Made by a program: the position numbers and the translations under genes
NCBI GenBank assembly: GCA_964494345.1
Contig: CAZBSI010000008.1
Span: forward strand, 62,001 to 126,000
Direction: 5' to 3'
Origin: DTKD01 sp964494345
Lineage (GTDB): Bacteria > Armatimonadota > UBA5829
Length of the DNA stretch: 64,000 nt
Part shown: piece after piece, positions 34,572 to 43,844 of the stretch
How positions within the stretch are numbered: position 1 is the stretch's first letter
How the letters are laid out: each line of letters begins with the position of its first letter
Notes under the pieces: generated by a model
The model's database searches: none
The model's input: the letters and a program-made list of their open reading frames with translations, nothing else
What the model was told of the DNA's origin: nothing

Positions 34572-35243
34572 TTATTGGCCGGACATCGGCTTTGGCTTAC
34601 GGCCCACAAAATATACTCCGCCGGCCGCTAAGTAACTATACGGCCGTTTCACTATCAAAGTGTCCAGGTATTTCCACGGAAAAGCCAACAATCTGCCGAT
34701 TCGGAACCATATTTTGCGCATAAATGGCCCTTTTGCCAACCCCTGGCAAAAGCCTACGAAAGTCCAACATAACCCCGAAGCAGGGCCGATATGCACCCCA
34801 CATTCGATCTCTTCAAAGCCCTCGAACAACTTTCGCAGCCCATCCTGCGTAAATCTCCAATAATCCTGCGGGTCTGCATGGTATCCCTGCATAAACGGCG
34901 CATCGATATGCACCAGGCCGCCGGGTTTGGTTACCCTCGCGATCTCACGCGCCGCAGCCCACGGATCCGGCAGATGCTCCAGCGTCCCCGTGCAAAAGAC
35001 ACAGTCAAATGTATCATCGGCGATTGCCAATCTCGCCGCATCTGAGACAATGTCCGTGCCATCCGCCCAGAAAGCATCCACCGCAACGATGTCCGGCGTG
35101 ATTTTCCTTCCTCCAGCGCCGACATCGCAAGTCATAGCCCCTTCGTCCAATCGAGCAAGCGTCGCGTCAATGCGCTGATTCGCCACGATAAAAGGCTCAA
35201 GCACCCGCTTCCATTTGCCATACTTGCTGTCAAAAAATGGCAT
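34572..35243 (-). CDS. Class I SAM-dependent methyltransferase
   Basis: 223 residues. SAM-binding motif I region TCDVGAGGRKITPDIVAVDA, motif II-like DTFDCVFCTGTLEHLPDPWA and post-motif region VHIDAPFMQGYHADPQDYWRF, a common pattern for sugar or polysaccharide O-methyltransferases and for small-molecule enzymes. Substrate unknown; the cluster implies methylation of the exopolysaccharide or one of its nucleotide sugars. Start ATG at 35243, immediately after the acyltransferase stop (35247). Confidence 0.78.
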   Translation of the reverse strand: MPFFDSKYGKWKRVLEPFIVANQRIDATLARLDEGAMTCDVGAGGRKITPDIVAVDAFWADGTDIVSDAARLAIADDTFDCVFCTGTLEHLPDPWAAAREIARVTKPGGLVHIDAPFMQGYHADPQDYWRFTQDGLRKLFEGFEEIECGVHIGPASGLCWTFVGFCQGLAKGPFMRKIWFRIGRLLAFPWKYLDTLIVKRPYSYLAAGGVYFVGRKPKPMSGQ

Positions 35244-35246
35244 GAC

Positions 35247-35894
35247 TCACACGTCGTAAGGTCTTTCACACAGATCGTAAGGGCAATCCAGATCCGCTAC
35301 GTTCTTTATAATCTTGGCAGGAGAACCAGCCACAACGACCTTATCCGGCACGTTTTTGACTACCACCGAACCCGCGCCGACCAGTGCCATTTCACCGATA
35401 GTGACATCCGGTAAGATAGTTGCGTTAGCCCCGATTTTCGCCCCACTCTTCACCGTGGCGCCCTTCAGGCACTCCTTAACGTGTTTGCAGAGCGGGTGCA
35501 GGGCGTTGGTGAAAACCACGTTCGGTCCGACCCAGCAGCCCTTCTCCAATACCGTGAACTCCGGCACAAAAGCCTGAGAATGGATCCTCACCCCATCCTG
35601 AATCTCAAGATGATGCTCGATAACGGTGTGGCTGCCGATGCTGACGTCGTTTCCGATCTGGTTGTCCTCACGTATAAGCGCGCTGTGGCCGGAGTTGAAA
35701 TTGTCCCCGATCACGTTGCCGGCATAAATGACCGTATGCGACCTGATCACGGCGTTTTTGCCGATGCGGGTTTCAAGCTCGCCGGCAGCCTTGCCCTTCG
35801 GAGGAAGTCCTATTATACAAAACTCCCCAACCTCAGCCCCTTCTTCTATGATCACATTAGGATATATCTTCGCTGTCTCTGCAATATTGCTCAT
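35247..35894 (-). CDS. Hexapeptide-repeat N-acyltransferase (WbpD/WlbB-like, set 2)
   Basis: Left-handed beta-helix acetyltransferase, 215 residues, with repeats such as GKNAVIRSHTVIYAGNVIGD, NQIGNDVSIGSHTVI and GANATILPDVTIGEMALVGA, ending AGSPAKIIKNVADL. Likely N-acetylates the amine made by the aminotransferase at 33417. The start ATG at 35894 overlaps the dehydrogenase stop (ATGA), so it was preferred over the frame start seven codons earlier. NAVIRSHT/REDNQIG pattern shared with 29119. Confidence 0.85.
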   Translation of the reverse strand: MSNIAETAKIYPNVIIEEGAEVGEFCIIGLPPKGKAAGELETRIGKNAVIRSHTVIYAGNVIGDNFNSGHSALIREDNQIGNDVSIGSHTVIEHHLEIQDGVRIHSQAFVPEFTVLEKGCWVGPNVVFTNALHPLCKHVKECLKGATVKSGAKIGANATILPDVTIGEMALVGAGSVVVKNVPDKVVVAGSPAKIIKNVADLDCPYDLCERPYDV

Positions 35895-36919
35895 AGCTTG
35901 ACCTCCACCGGGCAACCTCCGGACTGCATCGACTCCTGCGCAGCCTCAAGCACTCTTACTACCTGCTTTGCGTGGACCCCGTCAGTGAGTGGCTGTTCGC
36001 CGCTGATGATACAATCGACAAAGTGCTGGCACTCCATCTTCAGAGGCTCTGTTGCGGCGATTTTCGGAATCAGAACGTCACCCGCTCGCATTAAAAGCTG
36101 GAATTCTCCGAAACTGGTGAACGACTCCGCGCTGCCGTTAGCGACCTTGGTGACTCCCTTATCGAATATCTGTATCTTGGCGTCAGCGTTGGTGTCGTCG
36201 TATACAACCATCTTCTGGCTGCCGACCAGTGTGAGCTTGCGCACCTTGCCGGGGTCCAGCCAACTGACGTGAACATGCGCAGTGATATTATTCGGGAAGT
36301 CCAACAGCATAAAGACGACATCCTCAATGCCGGGCTGGATATGCGTTACGCCCTTGGCGCTGACCGATACTGGCGCTGCTCCGAATAGATTTAGAAATAT
36401 AGCGATATCGTGCGGAGCCAGGTTCCACATGGCGTTGACATCTTTGCGAATGCGTCCCAGATTCACACGAGTGGAATATGCGTAGTAGACGTCCCCTATA
36501 TCACCCGAATCGACGAGTTCCTTGAGTTTCAGCACCGGCGGGCTGTAAAGAAACGTGTGGCCGACCATCAATTTCAGGTTCTTGCTCTCTGCGAGGTCGA
36601 TAAGCTCGTCGCATTCCTCGCCGGTCATCGCCAACGGTTTTTCGACCATCGCATGCTTACCGGCTTGCAGAACCTGCTTTGCAATATCGAAATGGGTGCC
36701 GGCCGGAGTAGCGACGACTACCGCGTCCAGATCGGCGGCAGCCAGCATCTCGTTAATATCTGTGGTAGTTTTGGTCTTAGGATAACTCGATGCAATCTTG
36801 CCCAACGACTTCTGATCCGCGTCGCAAACCCACGCCAGCGACGCATTTTCAGCGCTGTTAAGGTTTCTGGCCAGGTTAGGCCCCCAATATCCAACACCAA
36901 CAAGTCCCAAATTGATCAT
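35891..36919 (-). CDS. Gfo/Idh/MocA-family oxidoreductase (WbpB/WlbA-like, set 2)
   Basis: Nucleotide-sugar dehydrogenase, 342 residues. Rossmann LGLVGVGYWGPNLARNL, EKP motif in HAMVEKPLAMTGEECDEL, then GHTFLYSPPVLKLKELV and WNLAPHDIAIFLNLFG. The arrangement dehydrogenase-acyltransferase-methyltransferase-aminotransferase with UDP-GlcNAc 2-epimerase (38165) nearby matches the WbpB-D-E-I set that makes UDP-ManNAc(3NAc)A; the matching WbpA-type C6 dehydrogenase is not in the window. Overlaps the acyltransferase by 4 bases. Paralogue of 26230. Confidence 0.87.
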   Translation of the reverse strand: MINLGLVGVGYWGPNLARNLNSAENASLAWVCDADQKSLGKIASSYPKTKTTTDINEMLAAADLDAVVVATPAGTHFDIAKQVLQAGKHAMVEKPLAMTGEECDELIDLAESKNLKLMVGHTFLYSPPVLKLKELVDSGDIGDVYYAYSTRVNLGRIRKDVNAMWNLAPHDIAIFLNLFGAAPVSVSAKGVTHIQPGIEDVVFMLLDFPNNITAHVHVSWLDPGKVRKLTLVGSQKMVVYDDTNADAKIQIFDKGVTKVANGSAESFTSFGEFQLLMRAGDVLIPKIAATEPLKMECQHFVDCIISGEQPLTDGVHAKQVVRVLEAAQESMQSGGCPVEVKL

Positions 36920-36942
36920 AATGTTATCTCCAGATGCGAGAA

Positions 36943-38205
36943 TTATGCTACGTCCTTTGTGAGTGATTCTTGATTTTCAGGAGCATCAACACCCTGCAGC
37001 CGCTCAACTACTGCTATGTATTTTTTCTTCTCGGCCGCCCAATTCCAGTGCTCCGACAGGCGTCGGCCGTTTTCTATCATACTGACCCGCAGGTTCGGGT
37101 TATTGTATAGCTGGGCGACAGCTTCGGCGAATGAGTCGACGGATCCGGATTCGCAGTATCTGACAATATCCTCGCTGAAATACCGTTCGATTGTTTCCGT
37201 TCGAGTCGTTATGGTCGGCAGGCCCATACTCACGAACTCCGCGACCTTAGTAGAGAAATACAGCCTCATAAAATCACCGCTTATATGCGGTGATATACCG
37301 ACGTCACACTCAGAGACAATCTCAGGTATCTTAGACAACGGCACAGGCCGCCTGAACTCGACAATATCACCCAGCTCGAGTTTTTCGACCATTGCACGCA
37401 GAGACGGCAGATCATCTCCCTCTCCCACCAGCAATAAACGCAGATCAGGGATCTCATCGCGCAATTGGGCTACTGCCTCGATAGCAACGCCGAGGCCGTA
37501 TCTCGCTGAAATGGTGCCTGTATAAAGCAGCGTAAACTTTTTGCGCTCGATATTTTCGGAGCGCTCGCGATTAATCTGGAAAATAGCTTCATCCGGCAAG
37601 TTGAGCACCACAGAAATCGGCGTGCGTGGCGCAACGGGCTGAAGCCTTTCCTTCATTATGTCGCTTACCGTCAAAGCCTGGTGGCAGTATCGCAGGCTGA
37701 TTTTTTCCTGCCAGTTGAGAAATCTTATAGGAAAACTGTGTCCTCCGATGCCGTATTTAGAAGTAAAAATCTCCGCCATCGGATCATGCACGTCTAAGAT
37801 AACCTTCGCGCCGAAGAGTTTCGGCAGCATCGTCGAGAACACCAGGAAATCCGGCATGTTGTTGATGTGTATTACATTATATCGCCGAAGTCGTCTGCAT
37901 AAAATCGCCGAGACCGCAAGGAAAAACATCACATACTCGAGCATATATCGCACAGCCGTCGCTCGTTTGCGGCTCAATCGGACGCCTGTGATGTTGACGC
38001 CATTGACAGTCTCTTTTTGCGGACGATCCTGCTCGGCGAGCGATATCACGTCGACTTCGCAGCCGACCTGTGCCAATGCCTCAGCCTCACGTCTTACCCG
38101 TGGGTCGCGTAAGTAATACGACTGCGTTACCAAGCATATTCGCTTCGCACGTATTGCCAACTGCCTAGCCACCTTCTTTAACCAGCGCCATCTTATGGCT
38201 TGCAT
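36943..38205 (-). CDS. Glycosyltransferase family 4 protein
   Basis: GT-B transferase of about 410-420 residues. Core features: RICLVTQSYYLRDPRVRREA at the N-terminus, YNVIHINNMPDFLVF, LTVSDIMKERL, TLLYTGTISARYGLGVAIEA and SPHISGDFMRLYFSTKVAEF. Similar to the WbuB/FnlA-linked transferases. The extreme 5' end is uncertain: the ATG at 38205 gives a 40-base overlap with wecB and has no ribosome site, whereas a GTG at 38172 or a TTG at 38163 (right after the wecB stop, with AAGGTGG upstream) would also fit. Confidence 0.82.
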   Translation of the reverse strand: MQAIRWRWLKKVARQLAIRAKRICLVTQSYYLRDPRVRREAEALAQVGCEVDVISLAEQDRPQKETVNGVNITGVRLSRKRATAVRYMLEYVMFFLAVSAILCRRLRRYNVIHINNMPDFLVFSTMLPKLFGAKVILDVHDPMAEIFTSKYGIGGHSFPIRFLNWQEKISLRYCHQALTVSDIMKERLQPVAPRTPISVVLNLPDEAIFQINRERSENIERKKFTLLYTGTISARYGLGVAIEAVAQLRDEIPDLRLLLVGEGDDLPSLRAMVEKLELGDIVEFRRPVPLSKIPEIVSECDVGISPHISGDFMRLYFSTKVAEFVSMGLPTITTRTETIERYFSEDIVRYCESGSVDSFAEAVAQLYNNPNLRVSMIENGRRLSEHWNWAAEKKKYIAVVERLQGVDAPENQESLTKDVA

Positions 38206-39250
38206 AACTGGCTATTTCATCGACGATTTTGAGATATGCCTTGCCATCCCCCAGCAGTTCGGGATGCTCCTGCGGAGGCTCGAAGTTGCGCACTGCGTCC
38301 GCTATCTTTTTGCTGTCAGGTCCGGCGACGGTTTTCCAACCGGATTCCACCAGGCACGGGAACCACACCAGGTTTATGGCGACTATTGTGGGCTTGCCAA
38401 GGATATATGACTCGCGGCGCACCCCACCCGAATCCGTCACCACCTTATTCGCTCCGGCCAGCAATGTAACAAAATCCAAATATCCGCGCGGCTCGGTAAA
38501 CTCGATTGTCTGAGAGTTGCCGAACTCTTTTAAGAGATCGAACTCCTCCAGCCTCTTGCGCGTTCTGGGATGCACGGGGAAGACGACCTTTTTACCGCTA
38601 TCTGCCAGCCCGCGCAATATAGCGGACAGGTTTTGCTTGTTATCGACATTCTCCGCCCTGTGCAGAGTGCAGAGAGTATAGTCCCCGCGGGCCACGGTTA
38701 TATTGAAACGCTCCACCGTATCGAGGAGCACATCCTTCATGATGTCCCCAGTGAGGACGATTCTCGACCCTGTATGATTTTCCTTCATCAACTCTTCGTA
38801 TGCATCTTCGCAGTTCGCAAGGAGCAGCTCGGATATGGTGTCGGTGGCTCGCCGGTTGATCTCCTCCGGATTGTAACGAGCCATTGTTCTGACCCCCGCC
38901 TCGACATGTGCTACCGGAATACCGAGTTTCACCGACGCAAGGGCGGCGGCAAGAGTCGAAGTGACATCGCCGTATACCAGCGTGACATCAGGCTTTTCGC
39001 CGATAAGAATTCTCTCAACCGCCTCAATGATCTCTCCTGTCTGTCTGCCCGGCAGCCCAGTGGAGACCTGCAGGTGATGATCCGGTTCCGGGATATCGAG
39101 TTCCTGGAAGAAAACACGCGACATTTCATAGTCGTAGTGCTGCCCTGTGTGCACGAGCACCTCTTCGATTCCACGCCGTTTCATCTCTTTATTTATCAGC
39201 GCCTCTTTGACAAAATTGGGCCTGGTGCCCACCACGGACAGGACTTTCAC
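38165..39250 (-). CDS. wecB: UDP-N-acetylglucosamine 2-epimerase (WecB/WbpI family)
   Basis: Non-hydrolysing epimerase, 361 residues. N-terminus KVLSVVGTRPNFVKEALI, catalytic region PEPDHHLQVSTGLPGRQTGE, VYGDVTSTLAAALASVKLGI and VEAGVRTMARYNPEEINRR, and the UDP-binding SGGVRRESYILGKPTI. The enzyme makes UDP-ManNAc, or the diacetamido-mannuronate if it is the WbpI type; the second would fit the adjacent set of uronate genes. Overlaps the GT4 gene at 39247 by 4 bases. Confidence 0.93.
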   Translation of the reverse strand: MKVLSVVGTRPNFVKEALINKEMKRRGIEEVLVHTGQHYDYEMSRVFFQELDIPEPDHHLQVSTGLPGRQTGEIIEAVERILIGEKPDVTLVYGDVTSTLAAALASVKLGIPVAHVEAGVRTMARYNPEEINRRATDTISELLLANCEDAYEELMKENHTGSRIVLTGDIMKDVLLDTVERFNITVARGDYTLCTLHRAENVDNKQNLSAILRGLADSGKKVVFPVHPRTRKRLEEFDLLKEFGNSQTIEFTEPRGYLDFVTLLAGANKVVTDSGGVRRESYILGKPTIVAINLVWFPCLVESGWKTVAGPDSKKIADAVRNFEPPQEHPELLGDGKAYLKIVDEIASYASHKMALVKEGG

Positions 39251-40401
39251 CGGTCTCTTCCCTCTTTCTTAGCAACCTGGTCGCTGAATATTTTGCCTAA
39301 CTGCAGAACCACGTCGTCGGAGAACGATGTTTTAACGATTTCGAAGTTTCGTTTCCCTAATCGCATTCGCATTTCGGGATCCTCAACCAGACGCTCAATT
39401 GCGCTGGCAAGCGCGTCGACATCGTTTTCATCGATCAATATTTCCTCAACAAGCTCCGGTATGCCCGCGTGTCTGGTGCTGATCACCGGTTTGCTATGTG
39501 ACATCGCCTCCATAAGTACGGCTGGGATGCCTTCCATGTCGCCGTCCGGGGCAGTCCGACTTGGCAGCACCAGAAAGTCGCATGCTTCATAGAGAATGTT
39601 GAGCATATCCTTGCCAACCATCCCTAAAAACACGGTCTGCTCCTCAAGCCCCATATCCCGCGCCATCGCTCGCACATCCAAGTGGCCTCCGCCGACAAAC
39701 CAGACGACAATGTCCTTTCGATTCAGCTTCTTCAGTGCAGTGAGCAGGATTTCATGGCCTTTTTTATATCGGAACTCACCCACCATCAATATGCGGGCTG
39801 CCGGAGGATCTTTTGATTCGGACATGTCGCCGTGAGCACGAATCAGCTCGATTTTGTCCTCCGGCAAGGAGAAATTGTTCATCACGCAAGCCTTATTGAA
39901 CTCGGATTGCACCACCACTTTTTCACATTTCGCCAATGCGATTTTCAACATCAACGGCCTGGGGTTCCGGTGAATCTCATAGGCGTGCATGGTAACGGTC
40001 ATCGGCAATTTCAGCCATTCAGAACAATAATATCCCGTGTAGAGCTTGCTGTCGCCGAAGTGACAATGAATATTAGTGGCGCCCCACCTGCGCATTTGTC
40101 CGACAAATTGCATCCCCAATGCAAACTCACGCATTGTGCCGGTTTTCAGCGCCGTTGACAACATAGATGCATAGAGAACGGGCTTAGACAGTATTCGACA
40201 GATATGAGCGACAAGCATCGAGCAAAGCGACGGCTTAAAGACCGGCCACTGAGCTTTTGGCATATACGGCCCTATGCGATATGCCAGCGTAAATAGAGCT
40301 ATGTCGAAGCCGTTGCGGCATAGTATATCGATTTCGCGATAGGTAAACGCCGGCACTCCGGACTTCACCATGCTTATGATGTAAGCAACTTTTTTCGTCA
40401 C
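39247..40401 (-). CDS. Glycosyltransferase family 4 protein
   Basis: 384 residues, GT-B fold. N-terminal AYIISMVKSGVPAFTYREID, TNIHCHFGDSKLYTGYYCSE, then VVQSEFNKACVMNNFSLPED. Donor domain: ILMVGEFRYKKGHEILLTAL and SRTAPDGDMEGIPAVLMEAM, with VISTRHAGIPELVEE. Close to the exopolysaccharide colanic-acid WcaL-like transferases by its general pattern. Start ATG at 40401, 4-base overlap with 40398. Confidence 0.84.
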   Translation of the reverse strand: MTKKVAYIISMVKSGVPAFTYREIDILCRNGFDIALFTLAYRIGPYMPKAQWPVFKPSLCSMLVAHICRILSKPVLYASMLSTALKTGTMREFALGMQFVGQMRRWGATNIHCHFGDSKLYTGYYCSEWLKLPMTVTMHAYEIHRNPRPLMLKIALAKCEKVVVQSEFNKACVMNNFSLPEDKIELIRAHGDMSESKDPPAARILMVGEFRYKKGHEILLTALKKLNRKDIVVWFVGGGHLDVRAMARDMGLEEQTVFLGMVGKDMLNILYEACDFLVLPSRTAPDGDMEGIPAVLMEAMSHSKPVISTRHAGIPELVEEILIDENDVDALASAIERLVEDPEMRMRLGKRNFEIVKTSFSDDVVLQLGKIFSDQVAKKEGRDR

Positions 40402-41540
40402 TGTCGCTCTCCAGAAGCCCCTATGAGCAAGTGTCGCAGGATCATCCCCTGATTTCTGGGGTAAGATCGGCCGTCGGATAAAAATCCATAATCACCAACC
40501 GAATAGCCAAAACTGCCGTCTGGCTTTTGAACGTCTAAAAGTCGTCGATATCCCCGGGCTGCGATTTTTGCATATTCACCCAGCCCGGCGTCTTGAGCGC
40601 ATTTTAACGCTGCACTGACTGCTGCGGTAAAATAGTGCATCGTGGGTCGATTTATCTCGCAATCGTGTCGAGCATCACCCCGTTCGGTGAGTCCCTTTGA
40701 TAGAAACTCGGCCAACCCCCGCATCACCTGCAGCGTTTGATCACTTTTTGAGATCAAATAATACTCATACATATCCATAAACTGAAAAGCGTTGTATTGG
40801 AAGCACAGGTAGTGTAACTTCCCTGGCCCATAATCGCTTTCAAGAACGTAAGGCAGTTCACCTTCGCTGGTTTGGCATCGCGCCAGAAACCGCACCATAG
40901 CCGGGCAGTGTTCGAGATATTTCTCCTGCCCGCTGGCCTTAGCCAAAAGTGCGCTCATCCACACAGCCAGGGTGGAGTTATTCGGAACCAATCCCCGGCC
41001 CACGTTTGAAAAATAGTTGACGGCCTTCGAGTCAGAATCATAGTCCTGAAACCCGATCTTATCGACCATAAAATCGTACCATTTCGCGGCAGCATTGAGC
41101 ATGCGTTGATCCTGTGACTGCTCAAACGCCATCAGCAGGCATATTGCAGCAAAGCAGCCTTCGACCGTCGCCACTCGATTTTTCCACTCTGCCTGTGGAT
41201 AGTGCCACCAACCCTCTTCAGTTTGCCTGCTCGCGACAACTTCCGCGCACTGCAGTGCGGCATTGATGCAGGCCGTGTCGCCGGTGAGTTTTGATAGCTC
41301 TATATTATTCCATATCCAATAGGCCTGCGCCTGCAGGTAGTAGAGTTGATCTCGCCACGGCAGCGCTCGCAGGTAGTATTTGACGAAACGAGTGACGCGC
41401 AGATTCAAGCTGACACCAGGGTCCGGGCCTGCGATTGCGCCGTCATCTCGAATATGATGGCTCACAAGATGATTGTATAAGCGCAAAGCCGCGTTGGTGC
41501 ACCCCGTTTGATCTATTGCCAGCGTCTGTTGTATCACCAA
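40398..41540 (-). CDS. Alpha/alpha-toroid protein of the polysaccharide locus
   Basis: 380 residues, no signal peptide or helix span. Repeated helical hairpins with aromatic patches (LPWRDQLYYLQAQAYWIWNN, EGWWHYPQAEWKNRVATVEG, YNAFQFMDMYEYYLI) point to an alpha/alpha-toroid like prenyltransferase or glycan-active six-hairpin proteins. Such genes occur in some glycan clusters next to glycosyltransferases. Whether it is an enzyme, a lyase or a scaffold cannot be read from the sequence. The start is uncertain (TTG at 41540 or GTG at 41537). It lies between GT4 genes in tight overlap. Confidence 0.65.
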   Translation of the reverse strand: MVIQQTLAIDQTGCTNAALRLYNHLVSHHIRDDGAIAGPDPGVSLNLRVTRFVKYYLRALPWRDQLYYLQAQAYWIWNNIELSKLTGDTACINAALQCAEVVASRQTEEGWWHYPQAEWKNRVATVEGCFAAICLLMAFEQSQDQRMLNAAAKWYDFMVDKIGFQDYDSDSKAVNYFSNVGRGLVPNNSTLAVWMSALLAKASGQEKYLEHCPAMVRFLARCQTSEGELPYVLESDYGPGKLHYLCFQYNAFQFMDMYEYYLISKSDQTLQVMRGLAEFLSKGLTERGDARHDCEINRPTMHYFTAAVSAALKCAQDAGLGEYAKIAARGYRRLLDVQKPDGSFGYSVGDYGFLSDGRSYPRNQGMILRHLLIGASGERQ

Positions 41541-41547
41541 ATTTACT

Positions 41548-42681
41548 TTACCTGTCTTTTAGCGCCTCTTCATAAACTTTAACAGCCTGAGCGGCGACGG
41601 ATTCTTTTGAGAAACGCCGGACAGCTTCTTCGCGGGCGGCCGTGCCCATCTTCGCTCTAAGCTGATCGTCGCCGAGGAGCCTGTCTATGCATTCGACGAA
41701 GCGGTCATTGTCCCGCCAATCTGCTATATAACCCGTCTCACCATCCCTGACCAGATATTCTATTCCACCCGCCGTGGAAGCCACTACCGGTTTGCCAGCG
41801 CCGAGCGCCTCGCTTATAACCAGTGGCGCTGTCTCCTGTTTGGACGGCAAAAGCAGCATCGTCGCACGGGAGAGTTCTTCCATCATAGTCTCTACCGTCG
41901 TCTGGCCCAAGAAGTCTACATTATGTTCTATGCCGTGTTCTTTGACGAACGCGAGGCATTGTTCATAATATTTTTGATCCGCTATCTTTCCGGCCACCCG
42001 CAGTTTCAAATTAGGCCGGGTTTCGATCAGCCGACGAGCTATTTCCAACAGCCCCAGCACGTTCTTTCGATCATAGACCAGCCCGCCATAAAGCAGTCTA
42101 TCCGGCTCCTCATTATTCGGGACGCCGAAGAAACGCTCGTCGATGCAGTTGTCTATTACGTGAAACTTCGCTGCGGTTAGTACATTATATTCTTTTACAA
42201 CGTAATGGCTGGTGGCGATGATATGCTTTACCTGAGACATTACTTCACGGTCATATCGCACATATAAAGCGTATCGCAGTCTATCCAGTGGCCGCGACCA
42301 TACCTGGGCCTCTTTGTGTATGACGCCGTGTACGGTAAACACAGTCGGCAACCCGGCACGCAGACTCGCTGCAGCATATATCACCAAATTTGCGTTTACA
42401 ATATCGGGATTTATCTCGCGCACCTGGGCAGCCAGCCGCCTGATATTGCGGCTCATGTTCGGAATAATGCGAACCTTTGGCTCAGAGAGAAAACGCACCC
42501 TAAGCCCGGCATCGACACGATCCATATCCCCAGGAGCCTGCCCGCTGACAGTCAGCACCCGCACGTCTATATCATCCCTAAGCTGCATGCCCCGGGCGAG
42601 ATAGTATCCGGCGGTGTGAACACCTCCGGGAAACGTATTTGTCTCAAACGGATACTGCTGTGCAAGGAGTAATCGAATCAT
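41548..42681 (-). CDS. Glycosyltransferase family 4 protein, tandem paralogue 1
   Basis: 377 residues. LLAQQYPFETNTFPGGVHTA at the N-terminus and the C-terminal block VIDNCIDERFF, LLYGGLVYDRKNVLGLLEIA, VDFLGQTTVETMMEEL and SKQETAPLVISEALGAGKPV. The C-terminal halves of this, 42678 and 43819 line up residue by residue, so they come from gene duplication, followed by drift in the acceptor (N-terminal) halves. That is expected if they add different or successive residues with related donors. Downstream of paralogue 2 with a 4-base overlap. Confidence 0.85.
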   Translation of the reverse strand: MIRLLLAQQYPFETNTFPGGVHTAGYYLARGMQLRDDIDVRVLTVSGQAPGDMDRVDAGLRVRFLSEPKVRIIPNMSRNIRRLAAQVREINPDIVNANLVIYAAASLRAGLPTVFTVHGVIHKEAQVWSRPLDRLRYALYVRYDREVMSQVKHIIATSHYVVKEYNVLTAAKFHVIDNCIDERFFGVPNNEEPDRLLYGGLVYDRKNVLGLLEIARRLIETRPNLKLRVAGKIADQKYYEQCLAFVKEHGIEHNVDFLGQTTVETMMEELSRATMLLLPSKQETAPLVISEALGAGKPVVASTAGGIEYLVRDGETGYIADWRDNDRFVECIDRLLGDDQLRAKMGTAAREEAVRRFSKESVAAQAVKVYEEALKDR

Positions 42682-43844
42682 CTCTCTCTCATCACGTCGC
42701 GATACATCGCGATAGTTTTGTCTATGACTACACTGCGGCGGAATCGACTTTGGGCGGATTGCCTGCCCGCTGCACCCATTTTGCGTCGAAGTTCGCCATC
42801 TTCCATCAGCTTGCCAAGAGCAGATGCCAGCGCGGCAGCATCGTCAATAGGAGTGACAAACCCCGTCACCCCATCCTCCACCATCTCCGGAACCCCACCG
42901 GCACACGTAGCCACAACCGGCTTACCCGCAGCCATCGCCTCCGATATTATGACCGGCGCCGTCTCCTGTCTGGATTGAAGCACCACTATAGATGCACGTC
43001 CAAGCTCATCAGCCATCGCGTCCGCAGATAGCCCTCCCAGAAACTCAACATTGTCCTGCAAGCCGTGACTGGCGACGTAGTCCAGACATATCCTGTAGTA
43101 CGCCTCATCTACAGCCCTGCCTGCGATTTTCAACCTTGCTTCCGGGTGCTGCTTGACTAAAATATCAAGCGCCTCCAACAGGCCCAGGACATTTTTGAGC
43201 CTGGTTATCGAGCCGCCGAAGAGTATTCTTCCCGGCTCTTCGTCGCTTGTTGATATTTCGAAAAAGCGATCGTCTATCGGGTTATCGATAAATCTAATGT
43301 CCGATGCTTTTAGCCAGGGGCCATAACTTTCAGCAGCGTATTTATTTATACAAATCACATGTCGGGCTTTTCTCAGGGCCTGGCGCTCGTATCGACAGGC
43401 GAACCTCGCCCTGATTGCAGCCCAGCCGCGCTGTTGAGCCGCCTCGCGATAGTGAATGCCGTGCACTGTAAGCACCGACCTCCACTTCGGGATCAACGCT
43501 GCTTTGGCAAAGATCAATATCTTGTGAATGTGCACCACGTCCGGGCTGATTTTATCAAGCGCTGCCCGAACAGGTTTTATATCGAATGCGAAGCCCGTTA
43601 AGTTCCCCAGCTTGCCCAAAATCGGCAGTCTGAGCACGTCGACCCCGGACGGGGTTTTGCACCGAGCTTCTTCTCTGACATCCGGGTCCGTGGTAATCAC
43701 AAAGACCTCAACGCCGCTATCAGCCAGGCCATCAGCCAGCGCCGAAACCACGCTTTCGACCCCGTTTCGAAACTTGCCCTGCTCAACAGGATATGGCCCC
43801 AAAAGAGCTACACGTAGCTTATTTTGTGCTGCGTCTGCGCTCAT
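42678..43844 (-). CDS. Glycosyltransferase family 4 protein, tandem paralogue 2
   Basis: 388 residues. N-terminus VALLGPYPVEQGKFRNGVES; shared block RFIDNPIDDRFF, ILFGGSITRLKNVLGLLEAL, VEFLGGLSADAMADELGRAS and SRQETAPVIISEAMAAGKPV; ending with GVPEMVEDGVTGFVTPIDDA. The second of three tandem copies. Donor unknown. Overlaps paralogue 3 by 26 bases (43819-43844) and paralogue 1 by 4. Confidence 0.85.
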   Translation of the reverse strand: MSADAAQNKLRVALLGPYPVEQGKFRNGVESVVSALADGLADSGVEVFVITTDPDVREEARCKTPSGVDVLRLPILGKLGNLTGFAFDIKPVRAALDKISPDVVHIHKILIFAKAALIPKWRSVLTVHGIHYREAAQQRGWAAIRARFACRYERQALRKARHVICINKYAAESYGPWLKASDIRFIDNPIDDRFFEISTSDEEPGRILFGGSITRLKNVLGLLEALDILVKQHPEARLKIAGRAVDEAYYRICLDYVASHGLQDNVEFLGGLSADAMADELGRASIVVLQSRQETAPVIISEAMAAGKPVVATCAGGVPEMVEDGVTGFVTPIDDAAALASALGKLMEDGELRRKMGAAGRQSAQSRFRRSVVIDKTIAMYRDVMRER

